Shown here piece by piece: positions 7,213-15,124 of a stretch of DNA of 52,744 nt. The notes beneath the pieces are model-generated. The model ran no database searches and was not told the origin of the DNA. It saw only the letters and a list, made by a program, of their open reading frames with translations. How positions within the stretch are numbered: the stretch's first letter is position 1; the number at the start of each line of letters is the position of its first letter. Location of the stretch: NCBI GenBank assembly GCA_002348465.1, contig DEBI01000008.1, positions 19,131-71,874 on the forward strand, given 5' to 3'. The position numbers and the translations under genes are program-made. This DNA is from Gemmatimonadales bacterium UBA2960 (lineage in GTDB: Bacteria > Gemmatimonadota > Gemmatimonadetes > Longimicrobiales > Gaopeijiaceae).

Positions 7213-8846
7213 GGAGAGGGGCCCTGCTCTTGTTTACCGCTATATGCGTTCACGAACCAGTCACGAAATGCGTCCATTTGTCGGACCTCTTCCGTGCTCG
7301 GGGGCAGGACTCCGGGAAGAAAACCCCAGTCGAGGAATGGCGTGAGCACTTCAAGGTCCCGTGCGACCACATGGACTGGCACAGCCCGGCTAGCATCTTG
7401 ACCAGTTATCAGAGGTGCGGCTTGGTGGTCTCCGAGGGCTATCAATACCGTTTGTTCGTTAAGGTAGCGTTCCGCATAGGATGCCATTACGTCGATTGCG
7501 TATCCAACTGCTAGCGCGTAGTGCTCACGTACCCGATCGCCGTTTCGCCACAGGTCTTCAGGGGCTTCTCCGGCATCCCCGAAAGGATCGAAGATTTCCC
7601 CATTTCCGATCGCCAACCAGTCTTCTATTACCGGAAGGATCGGTGTCCAGGGCGCGTGGCTGCTGATGAGACTGATTTCGGCGAATAGCGGTCGCGAGTT
7701 TTCCTTACGCACCGTTTGTTCTAAGTAGGACCATGTAAACTGATCGGGCATCGTGACCCAATTTAGTGAAGGGCCTTCATATTTGATGTCATGAAACGCA
7801 TAGATCTGGTCGTATCCAAGACGGTCACCTTCTGGCCACGCCATCGTTATAGCCGGCACTATAGCTGCGGTCTGGTACCCGGCGGCTTTAAAGTCATCCA
7901 CAAGAGTCTGCCGATCGCTCGCGAGTAGGAGGTCATATCTCAATTGGTTTTCGAGCCAGAGCCCGCTCAGTATCGATCCGTGCCCCAGCCACGACATCCC
8001 TCCTTGGCTGGGCGCTATCAACTTTCCTGTGACGACGTGGATTCCGGCTTCCTCAAGCGCGGCATCCATAGACTCTAGCCGAGGTCGGATTACCGGCGCG
8101 TAACGTTCGTCCTCAATTGCAGAGATTCCATACGATTCGATGAACGCCATTATGAGGTCGCGGCCTTCAAGTCCCTCTAGCAGGCCGTGAGTCTCCTCAT
8201 ATTGACCCGGCACGTGTTCCATCTCCTGAGCGAATCTCTCGTTCTCAAGAATCATGCTTGAGACATGTTTCACCTGATCTCTGGTCAGTTGAACCGCTGG
8301 AAGACCGAGCACAACGCCATGCGGGTGCATCCAGCGCAAAGGAATAGCCACAAGCGCTATTACGAGTAGAAGCGCCGATACCATCTTTTGTTGCCGGTTT
8401 CCGGTTTCTGGGTGCAGTGTTCCAAGAAGGGATCCGAGCAATATGGCTACTAAACCATAGAGGAGTATGCCGCTGGCTACTGCAATCGTGCCAACTAGCT
8501 CTCCCAGCGTGCCATGAAGAAGATTGACTACTGAACTAACTAGTTGAAGATCAAGATACAGATTTAGCGGGCGCGCTAGGCTTATGCGAGCTGTGGTGTC
8601 GCCGAGTTGCAGTATAGAGATGGTGACCACGAGCAGACCAGAAAGACGCGCGGCGATCCTCGTCAACCGTCCGCTCGGAAATAACAGAAAGACTGCCGTG
8701 AGGATTGCTGTTTCTAGCGCTAGGAGGTGAGGCTTGAATCCGCGGTTGAGGACCCAGACAGGAAAGAGAAGGAAAGAATTGGCCAGTACGAGGGTAACTA
8801 TCGCCTTCATACCCCGTGATTGCCGATTCCAAAACCTTCTGTACAT
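7209..8846 (-). CDS. Membrane-anchored alkaline-phosphatase-superfamily transferase (LtaS/OpgB-like)
   Basis: This 545-residue protein has about five N-terminal membrane segments (to about residue 185) and a large outer domain of the sulfatase/alkaline phosphatase superfamily. The nucleophile loop reads GGMSW (S285), and a late ALGDHQ supplies metal ligands. This layout is that of LtaS and OpgB, which move phosphoglycerol or phosphoethanolamine from lipids to glycans in the periplasm, rather than of a soluble sulfatase. It is head-to-head with opgG, so adding a phospho-headgroup to the OpgGH glucan is a reasonable guess; another lipid headgroup from the neighbouring phosphatidyltransferase is the main alternative. 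The ATG at 8846 is one base from the opgG start; ATG 8810 is also possible. Confidence 0.8.
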   Translation of the reverse strand: MYRRFWNRQSRGMKAIVTLVLANSFLLFPVWVLNRGFKPHLLALETAILTAVFLLFPSGRLTRIAARLSGLLVVTISILQLGDTTARISLARPLNLYLDLQLVSSVVNLLHGTLGELVGTIAVASGILLYGLVAILLGSLLGTLHPETGNRQQKMVSALLLVIALVAIPLRWMHPHGVVLGLPAVQLTRDQVKHVSSMILENERFAQEMEHVPGQYEETHGLLEGLEGRDLIMAFIESYGISAIEDERYAPVIRPRLESMDAALEEAGIHVVTGKLIAPSQGGMSWLGHGSILSGLWLENQLRYDLLLASDRQTLVDDFKAAGYQTAAIVPAITMAWPEGDRLGYDQIYAFHDIKYEGPSLNWVTMPDQFTWSYLEQTVRKENSRPLFAEISLISSHAPWTPILPVIEDWLAIGNGEIFDPFGDAGEAPEDLWRNGDRVREHYALAVGYAIDVMASYAERYLNEQTVLIALGDHQAAPLITGQDASRAVPVHVVARDLEVLTPFLDWGFLPGVLPPSTEEVRQMDAFRDWFVNAYSGKQEQGPSP

Positions 8847-8847
8847 G
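8844..8847. other. Second divergent start pair sharing CATG
   Basis: The ATG of the minus-strand transferase (8846-8844) and the ATG of opgG (8845-8847) overlap on one CATG. This repeats the arrangement at 762-765 in the same cluster. If the minus gene really starts at 8810, the two genes would simply be adjacent. Confidence 0.55.
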
Positions 8848-10533
8848 ATACCTGTCTTCCGTATTCGTCTGCTGTGGACCCTCCTGCTTACAGCAGGGTG
8901 GGGTGCATGTGTCGGCGAGGACATCCCTAGATCAAACGCCGGTGGTGATGAGATTCCGCCAGCTCACCCCCACGGGGAAGTAGTTGACGGATCTGTTTTG
9001 AATATGCCTGCATGGGTTTCGGAACCCGGTGGACTGACTCTGTTCGAACACGTTACTACATATGCACGACTTCGTGCCCAGTCAGATTACCGTGCGCCGA
9101 CTCCCGTTGTGTCTCGGTCTCTGTCAGACCTTACCTATGTTCAGCATCGGAGCATAGCATTCCGGTCAGATAGGGCAATCTGGCGTGAGGAATTGCCGTT
9201 TGAGGTGCAGCTCTTCCATCCGGGCGGTGGTAACAACGACCCGGTTCAAATTCATCTCGTGGAGGACGGACGAGCTTCAACCATCGCCTTCGATCCAACT
9301 CTTTTTGAATACGGGGATGAATTGAGAGGGTTAGACCTATCGGTCGCTCCTCAAGCAGGGTACGCCGGGCTGAAGATCCTGTACCCTTTGAACGAGGTCG
9401 GCCACTTAGATGAGGTGGTTTCGTTCCTCGGCGCTTCGTATTTCCGTCTGCTTGGTCCGGGGCAGGTTTACGGCATCTCTTCAAGAGGGGTAGCGGTTGA
9501 TGTCGCCAGCCCCGCCGGGGAGGAGTTTCCGGATTTTGTTGAGTTCTGGGTAGTGCGGCCAGGGGATAAGTCAAAAAGCCTGATATTGTTAGGTTTGCTC
9601 GATGGTCCATCAATCACAGGTGCATTTCACTTCCGATTGACACCTGGAAGCGAATTGGCCCCAACCGTTCTCGACGTAGAAGCGAGACTCTTTGCGAGAA
9701 CCGATGTTGGGAAGCTTGGCGTTGCTCCGCTGACGAGTATGTATTTGCATGGGACTTTCGATCGCGGTGGGGATGAAGATTTCCGGCCCAGAGTCCATGA
9801 CTCAGAGGGTGTTCTTATGCACGCGGGTAGGGGCGAGTGGATTTGGCGTCCATTGACCAACGGAGATGGAATCCGCCTTACATCGCTGCGCGATATGTCC
9901 CCTATGGGTTTTGGGCTCGTGCAACGAGATCGCTCATTTGAGAACTACATGGATCTCGAGGCTGAATACCATCGGCGACCGAGCAAATGGGTTCAGGTGG
10001 TGGGTGACTGGGGTTCGGGGGGGCTTGAGCTTCTCGAAATTCCTACGGACTCAGAGTTCAATGACAACGTCGTCGCCTCTTGGGTGCCAGACGAGTTGTT
10101 CGGGGCAGGGGAGTCTCGCACGTACCGATACCGCCTGATCACGTTCGATGAAAGACTCGACTCAGAGATCCTGAGTACCGAAGACGGTGCTCAATCTCTT
10201 GCGCAGGTGACCCGCACGCGGATTGGTTGGGACGCATTGCCGGGTCAGTTCAATCCGCCACCAAGAACTCATAGACGAGTTGTGGTGGACTTCAACGGTG
10301 GTCCACTTCAGTTTTTGCCGCCCGACGCGATTGTTTCCGCGGAGGCTCAGGTGTCTTCCGGAGAGATCTCGAATCTTTCGGTTCAGATCCTTCCTGATGG
10401 TGGTCGGCGAGCGACGTTCACTTTGGTTGCAGAAGAGGATCGTGGGGCAGATATGCGCGTTTACCTTCGCCTAGAAAACCAAGCCGTGAGTGAGACATGG
10501 AGCTATTTATGGGAGCCTCCCAGTGCCCCTTGA
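8845..10533 (+). CDS. opgG: Periplasmic glucan biosynthesis protein OpgG (MdoG)
   Basis: OpgG works in the periplasm with OpgH to make branched osmoregulated glucans. The 562-residue product matches the family along its length: SYFRLLGPGQVYGISSRG, EEFPDFVEFW, TSMYLHG, RPRVHDSEGVLMHAGRGEW, FGLVQRDRSFENYMDLEA and DWGSGGLELLEIPT. The N-terminus (RIRLLWTLLLTAGWGAC) looks like a secretion signal with a possible lipobox cysteine at C22, so it may be membrane-anchored, unlike the soluble E. coli protein; the -3 residue W is poor for a lipobox. The gene overlaps opgH by 11 bp. Upstream sequence is inside the divergent transferase gene, so its promoter must be internal to that gene. Confidence 0.93.
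   Translation: MIPVFRIRLLWTLLLTAGWGACVGEDIPRSNAGGDEIPPAHPHGEVVDGSVLNMPAWVSEPGGLTLFEHVTTYARLRAQSDYRAPTPVVSRSLSDLTYVQHRSIAFRSDRAIWREELPFEVQLFHPGGGNNDPVQIHLVEDGRASTIAFDPTLFEYGDELRGLDLSVAPQAGYAGLKILYPLNEVGHLDEVVSFLGASYFRLLGPGQVYGISSRGVAVDVASPAGEEFPDFVEFWVVRPGDKSKSLILLGLLDGPSITGAFHFRLTPGSELAPTVLDVEARLFARTDVGKLGVAPLTSMYLHGTFDRGGDEDFRPRVHDSEGVLMHAGRGEWIWRPLTNGDGIRLTSLRDMSPMGFGLVQRDRSFENYMDLEAEYHRRPSKWVQVVGDWGSGGLELLEIPTDSEFNDNVVASWVPDELFGAGESRTYRYRLITFDERLDSEILSTEDGAQSLAQVTRTRIGWDALPGQFNPPPRTHRRVVVDFNGGPLQFLPPDAIVSAEAQVSSGEISNLSVQILPDGGRRATFTLVAEEDRGADMRVYLRLENQAVSETWSYLWEPPSAP
10511..10515 (+). promoter_or_regulatory. Ribosome-binding site for opgH
   Basis: GGGAG lies seven bases before the GTG at 10523, inside the end of opgG. 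It supports this GTG rather than the in-frame codon at 10490 as the opgH start. Confidence 0.55.
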
Positions 10534-12391
10534 AGTGAACATTCCGTTCACTCGAGTTCGCCGCACTGTGTACTTCGGTCTGGTGGGGCTGACGACTCTG
10601 GGTGGCACGCTCATGATGACCGCCATTGTATCCGCGCAGGGACTGACATTCCTGGAGTGTCTCATTCTCGCGCTGTTCGTTCCAACCTTTGCGTGTATTG
10701 TGGTGCCGTTTTGGACATCTGTGATTGGATTTGTGCTCAGGGTATCTGGGCGGGATCCAGTAACTTTGGGCATAACCGGATCGTTAAAACGGCCGCTTCC
10801 TAGAGAACAGGTGTCCCCCAGAGCGATTCCAAAAACGGCTCTGGTAATCCCGGTCCACAATGAGCAACCCGAATTGGTCATGGCGCGGATCGAAGCCATG
10901 ATACAATCACTTCGAAAGGTGATACTTGAGACTGATGCGGTGCATGTTCACCTACTAAGTGATACCCGAATCCATTCTATAGCGGCCGCCGAGGTCGAGC
11001 GGTGGATGGAACTGCAGTCTCGGTATCCAGAGTTCCAGATTCACTACCGACGTCGAGACCTGAACGAGGGCAGAAAGGCGGGGAACGTGGCCGAATTCTG
11101 TGAGCGCTGTGGTTACGACTATGACCTTATGGTCGTGCTCGATGCAGACTCGCTTATGACGGGCGAGATAATCATGCATCTAATGGATCTTATGGAAACT
11201 AATCCGGATGTTGGTCTGATTCAGACGCTACCGTTGCCTGCTCTGCAACGCTCTCTATTTGGGCGACTGGTTCAGTTCGCAGGAGCATTATACGGTCCAG
11301 TCTTAGCGTTTGGTCAGGCTTTCTGGTTTGGGGATACTGCCAACTACTGGGGTCACAACGCGATCGTGCGTCTTCGACCATTTCGCGACCATGCGAAGCT
11401 CCCGGTGCTTTCTGGTCGGCCTCCAATGGGTGGAGAGGTCCTCAGTCACGACTTCGTAGAGGCTGCGTTTTTGCGCCGGGCCGGTTGGCGTGTGATTTTT
11501 GTCCCAGATGCCGCCGGGAGTTGGGAAGAGGTTCCTAGTAACATCGAAGCCTATTCTCGGAGAGATCGTCGTTGGGCCCAGGGGAGCCTTCAGCACTTGA
11601 GACTGCTGAAGGGTGAAAACCTTCACCCACTGAGCAAAGTCCATTTTCTCTTGGGTGCAATGACCTATATCTCCTCGCTCCTCTGGCTACTAATTCTTGT
11701 GGCAGGGACGGCTTATGTCCTCATGCCCTCAAGCCATGGAGTTACTGTTGCACCCCCCTTGCTTATCAAGGCTCCGTTATTTTCGTTGCTTGTATTCACT
11801 GCCTCTCTACTTTTCTTACCGAAAATGCTTGGCCTTATAGCATGCTTATCGAACGATCGGGATGCGTTCGGCGGACCGCTCCGTATGGTCGTCAGTGTGG
11901 TTACAGAGACTGTGTTCTCAGTCCTTCTGGCACCGGTTATGATGCTATCCCATGCGCGATTTGTGGTCGAAATCATGTTGGGCCGTTCAGTGGGTTGGGC
12001 CGCTCAGGACCGAGAAGGCTCGGATTTGACTTGGCGAGAGGCGTTGCGAACAGCTCGCTGGCCGTTAACGGTCGGACTAGTTTGGGGCGGTACGACTCTA
12101 TTGCTGAGCCCTCTTTTCTTTCTTTGGATGAGTCCGATTTTCCTTGGGCTTATCTTGAGCGTACCGCTCGTGCGATGGACGAGCTTGCAATCGTTTGGAC
12201 AGCGGTCTAAGGCGGCCGGGCTTCTCCTCGTGTCAACTGAAATAGCACCGTCGGACGAGATCATCTTTGTGCGTGCCGCAAAGGACGCACTTTCTGTGGA
12301 GCACGACTCCACAGAGACAGAAGCCAATGGACACTATGTCCGTTGCGCCTGCGCCACTACTCCCCGTAAGTCGTATCATGTACAACGCTGA
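10523..12391 (+). CDS. opgH: Glucan synthase OpgH (MdoH), short N-terminus
   Basis: OpgH is the inner-membrane GT2 enzyme that makes the linear glucan backbone from UDP-glucose and passes it to the periplasm. Catalytic parts are all present: DAD at 207-209, HDFVEA from H309, and RRDRRWAQG from 346, with further family blocks NYWGHNAIVR and MTYISSLLW. Two membrane segments precede the catalytic domain and several follow it. At 622 residues it lacks the long cytoplasmic N-terminal region of the roughly 850-residue E. coli enzyme, the part tied to FtsZ control. It overlaps opgG by 11 bp and ribA by up to 65 bp. Pairing with opgG makes the assignment firm. Confidence 0.94.
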   Translation: MPLEVNIPFTRVRRTVYFGLVGLTTLGGTLMMTAIVSAQGLTFLECLILALFVPTFACIVVPFWTSVIGFVLRVSGRDPVTLGITGSLKRPLPREQVSPRAIPKTALVIPVHNEQPELVMARIEAMIQSLRKVILETDAVHVHLLSDTRIHSIAAAEVERWMELQSRYPEFQIHYRRRDLNEGRKAGNVAEFCERCGYDYDLMVVLDADSLMTGEIIMHLMDLMETNPDVGLIQTLPLPALQRSLFGRLVQFAGALYGPVLAFGQAFWFGDTANYWGHNAIVRLRPFRDHAKLPVLSGRPPMGGEVLSHDFVEAAFLRRAGWRVIFVPDAAGSWEEVPSNIEAYSRRDRRWAQGSLQHLRLLKGENLHPLSKVHFLLGAMTYISSLLWLLILVAGTAYVLMPSSHGVTVAPPLLIKAPLFSLLVFTASLLFLPKMLGLIACLSNDRDAFGGPLRMVVSVVTETVFSVLLAPVMMLSHARFVVEIMLGRSVGWAAQDREGSDLTWREALRTARWPLTVGLVWGGTTLLLSPLFFLWMSPIFLGLILSVPLVRWTSLQSFGQRSKAAGLLLVSTEIAPSDEIIFVRAAKDALSVEHDSTETEANGHYVRCACATTPRKSYHVQR

Positions 12392-13538
12392 ACGTGGGCT
12401 ATTCGATCTGCGCCAAGGGCGCCCTCTCTTTATCACCGACAAAGGTGCTTCATCCTCCGATGGTGGGTTGGTGAGTGGTGCCCTAGTCGCTGCCGTCGAT
12501 GGCCTTGATCTGGATTCGCTCGACAGATTTCGCGCTATGGGAACTGAAGCATTGCGTCTCGTTGTGACAGCACATCGGATCGCATCAATGGGACTATCTC
12601 CTGCAGAGATCAATGAACTTGGTGGTGCGGGTTACTCCATCCCCTTGAGGCATGCAGTCAACATGCAGGAGATCCTAGGTTTGGCATGTTCGAGTGATGT
12701 CGCGTACGAGGCCGCTGCAAGCCAGTTGTCGTCGGCTACACCAGTAGAGGCTGCCGGACTATCGTTGGTCAGGCTCTCCCGACTGTTGCCGGCAGTGGTT
12801 GCGATGCCGGTTGGAATACCTCCTGCCTCCCGTATCGATGAAGCTCTAAGCACTGGTGAACTGCTGTCCGTCGACGTTGGCGAGGTGAACGAATATTACA
12901 CAGCTTCGTGCGATGGTAATGTTGTTGCGATTAGTGAAGCTCCAGTTCCATTGACCGAAAGCGAAGAGTCCCGTTTTGTGTTGTTCCGAGAATCGCACGG
13001 GCTTCAAGAACACGTTGCGGTCATTGTTGGAAACCCAAAGGATTGGCCCGATCCACTGCCGGTACGCCTGCATTCAGCGTGTTTCACGGGGGACCTTTTT
13101 GGAAGCTTGAAGTGCGACTGTGGAGAGCAACTTCTCGGCAGTATGAAGTTCTTTGAAGAAAAAGGGGGGGGCGTCCTTCTCTATTTGGCGCAGGAGGGTC
13201 GCGGAATTGGACTGAACAATAAGTTCAGGGCCTACAGGCTTCAGGAAAATGGCCTTGATACGATAGACGCCGACAGAACCCTAGGTTTCGGTCCGGACGA
13301 GCGTCGCTACGGTGTGGCAGCTCAGATCCTCCACGAGATAGGTATCGGTCGTATTGAACTACTCACCAACAATCCGGATAAGGTCCAGGCGATGCAGGAT
13401 GCGGGGATTGAGGTGGTCAATCGACGCCCTTTGCACGGGACTCTAAACAGATACAATCGACCTTATGTGGAAGCCAAGGTGGCCCGAGCGGGTCACTGGC
13501 TTCATGACATGCTGGCCCAATCAACAGCAGGAGATTGA
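12327..13538 (+). CDS. ribA: GTP cyclohydrolase II with a long non-standard N-terminal domain
   Basis: The C-terminal half is a canonical GTP cyclohydrolase II that opens GTP to a diaminopyrimidine. It has zinc cysteines C252, C263 and C265 with the exact C-x10-C-x-C spacing, LAQEGRGIGL, the catalytic-tyrosine segment FRAYRLQ, and LTNNPDKV. The first ~190 residues have no RibB active-site motif that I can see and resemble the degenerate N-terminal part of some alphaproteobacterial RibA proteins (from memory). Start choices are ATG 12327, 12336 or 12378; all overlap opgH, and none has a strong ribosome-binding site. Its place between opgH and a TIGR04076-like gene, away from other riboflavin genes, points to a specialised pathway copy rather than housekeeping riboflavin synthesis. 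Confidence 0.9.
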   Translation: MDTMSVAPAPLLPVSRIMYNAERGLFDLRQGRPLFITDKGASSSDGGLVSGALVAAVDGLDLDSLDRFRAMGTEALRLVVTAHRIASMGLSPAEINELGGAGYSIPLRHAVNMQEILGLACSSDVAYEAAASQLSSATPVEAAGLSLVRLSRLLPAVVAMPVGIPPASRIDEALSTGELLSVDVGEVNEYYTASCDGNVVAISEAPVPLTESEESRFVLFRESHGLQEHVAVIVGNPKDWPDPLPVRLHSACFTGDLFGSLKCDCGEQLLGSMKFFEEKGGGVLLYLAQEGRGIGLNNKFRAYRLQENGLDTIDADRTLGFGPDERRYGVAAQILHEIGIGRIELLTNNPDKVQAMQDAGIEVVNRRPLHGTLNRYNRPYVEAKVARAGHWLHDMLAQSTAGD

Positions 13539-13545
13539 CCTTACC

Positions 13546-13896
13546 GTGCAGGAATCTGATGAGTTTCTTTTGTACGACCTGCGGGTCGAGGTTATCGCAG
13601 GAGACAGGCCCATGGTATGCAATCATGCTATAGGCGACTACTTCGAACTGTCGGGTGAAAACCTTACGCTCCCATCCGGGCAATCGTTTCCGATCTATCC
13701 GCTCGCGGCGCTGCTTCCACTCCTGCCCGCTAAGCAGCGCGAGACCCATCCGTATGACTGGATGACAACGGACATGGAGGTGGCTTGTCCGGACCCTTTG
13801 TGTGGTGCGCGTTTCCGCATCACGCGGACCGGACAGACTGTATTCCGTCACGCTGATGTGACTCGTGTTCCGCTGGGAGATAGCACAGCCGGGTGA
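13546..13896 (+). CDS. TIGR04076-like small protein
   Basis: The 116-residue soluble protein resembles the TIGR04076 family of unknown function. It shares a cysteine followed by IGDYFEL, a central IYPLAALLPLLP segment, and VACPDP near the C-terminus. The GTG at 13546 follows the ribA stop by 7 bp and has an AGGAG stretch upstream; reading from 13465 would overlap ribA by 74 bp. It overlaps the aldo/keto reductase gene by GTGA. Family members are usually cysteine-bearing companions of redox or metabolic enzymes, but no activity is known to me. Its tight coupling to ribA and the reductase suggests a role in the same pathway. Confidence 0.68.
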   Translation: MQESDEFLLYDLRVEVIAGDRPMVCNHAIGDYFELSGENLTLPSGQSFPIYPLAALLPLLPAKQRETHPYDWMTTDMEVACPDPLCGARFRITRTGQTVFRHADVTRVPLGDSTAG

Positions 13897-14957
13897 AGGG
13901 GAAGTCAAGCGATTTTGTGGTCGATCGTATCGATCTGGAGGACGGGTATTCGATAAGTCGCCTTATCCATGGCGGCTGGCAATTTTCATCAGGCCACCCC
14001 CTGACCCAAGCCGGTCAAGATGATCCCATTGATGTGCTGGAGGCCTCAGCCGAACTCGGTGTAACAACCTTTGATTGCGCTGATATTTACACTGGCGTAG
14101 AAGAAATATTTGGTCGTTTCATCAAACGCTGGGCATCGAGTTCTAACGAGACTCAGATCCAGATACATACGAAGTTTGTACCCGACTGGTCGGATCTTCC
14201 CATTGTAGATCGATCGTATGTTCGCCGTATAGTGGAGCGGTCTTTAAGCCGGCTGGGTCTGGAGAGGCTCGACCTAGTCCAATACTACTGGTGGCGGACC
14301 GAAGTCCCTGGCTTTGAGGACACGGCTGGCTGGCTGGATGAACTAAAGGAGGAAGGAAAGATCGGTCATGTTGGGGTCACGAATCTTGACGTGTCCAGGA
14401 TTAGGAGACTGAACGCCGTAGGGTTCGTGCCGATCATCAATCAGGTGCAGTATTCGCTTCTTGATCGCCGACCAGAGCGATCATTGGCTCTGCACTGCGA
14501 AGGCTCTCAAACGCGGATGCTAGGCTTTGGAACTCTAGCGGGAGGATTTCTCACCGACCGGTGGTTTGGAGAGAGCGAACCGGTAGAGTTTCAGAACAGG
14601 TCACTAATTAAGTACCGCCTCATCATAGACGAATTTGGCGGCTGGGAAGCCTATCAGGCTTTGCTCCAAACTATGGCGGAAATAGCTGAGAATCACGGTG
14701 TTGAGATATCGTCCGTAGCGCTTCGTTGGGTTCTCGATCAATCACAGGTAGCAGGGGTGATCTGTGGGGCAACACGATTGGGTCAGATGGAGCGGAATGT
14801 TTCAGCGTTTTCGTTCTCGATAAGCAAATCGGAACGAGAGGCGCTGAGAGCGCATCTTGATCTAGCCCCCGGTCCTTTAGGGGAGGTTTTTGGGCTTGAG
14901 CGGAACAAGGCCGGTCCACATGGCCGCATCATGAGGTACGACCTGAATCGTGACTAG
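13893..14957 (+). CDS. Aldo/keto reductase-family protein with catalytic His replaced by Tyr
   Basis: This 354-residue protein has the AKR TIM-barrel pattern: FDCADIY (D61, Y66) and HTKFV (K94), followed by LDLVQYYWW. In standard AKRs the residue five after that Asp is the catalytic His; here it is Tyr132. The other three tetrad residues are kept. The late nucleotide-binding segment (GVICGATRLGQMERN) is present. The start is GTG overlapping the previous stop. It ends the last plus-strand block of the cluster. The changed tetrad resembles AKR-fold enzymes that reduce or eliminate poorly, so it may act on an unusual carbonyl or as an isomerase-like enzyme. The fold is sure, the chemistry is not. 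Confidence 0.87.
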   Translation: MKGKSSDFVVDRIDLEDGYSISRLIHGGWQFSSGHPLTQAGQDDPIDVLEASAELGVTTFDCADIYTGVEEIFGRFIKRWASSSNETQIQIHTKFVPDWSDLPIVDRSYVRRIVERSLSRLGLERLDLVQYYWWRTEVPGFEDTAGWLDELKEEGKIGHVGVTNLDVSRIRRLNAVGFVPIINQVQYSLLDRRPERSLALHCEGSQTRMLGFGTLAGGFLTDRWFGESEPVEFQNRSLIKYRLIIDEFGGWEAYQALLQTMAEIAENHGVEISSVALRWVLDQSQVAGVICGATRLGQMERNVSAFSFSISKSEREALRAHLDLAPGPLGEVFGLERNKAGPHGRIMRYDLNRD

Positions 14958-15025
14958 CGGAGCTTAGGGCGCCAACTCCGATTCCGCGGTCATTGGGACC
15001 TAATGTTGCTACGTTTATCTACATA

Positions 15026-15055
15026 TTGACTCTGTGTGCTCTAGTCATGTAATAC
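15026..15055 (+). promoter_or_regulatory. Possible sigma70-type promoter for the helicase gene
   Basis: TTGACT (15026-15031) and TAATAC (15050-15055) are separated by 18 bases, in the 167-bp gap between the aldo/keto reductase and the helicase gene. The -35 box is good and the -10 box is weak. This is the first real non-coding gap after position 30. Confidence 0.3.
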
Positions 15056-15124
15056 CGGTCCGGATGGGCTCTGCTAGCGGTCGAGGATCTTCCCTCGAAT
15101 GATTCCAAAGGTCAGATTGCCGGC

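Noticed and set aside
10490..10523. Upstream start for opgH at 10490
   Set aside because: GTG 10523 has a GGGAG ribosome-binding site at the right distance; the longer start has none that I can see and increases overlap with opgG.
12267..12391. FMN riboswitch or promoter in front of ribA
   Set aside because: There is no leader: ribA starts inside opgH, and the bases there are coding; no RFN-type conserved pairing was seen.
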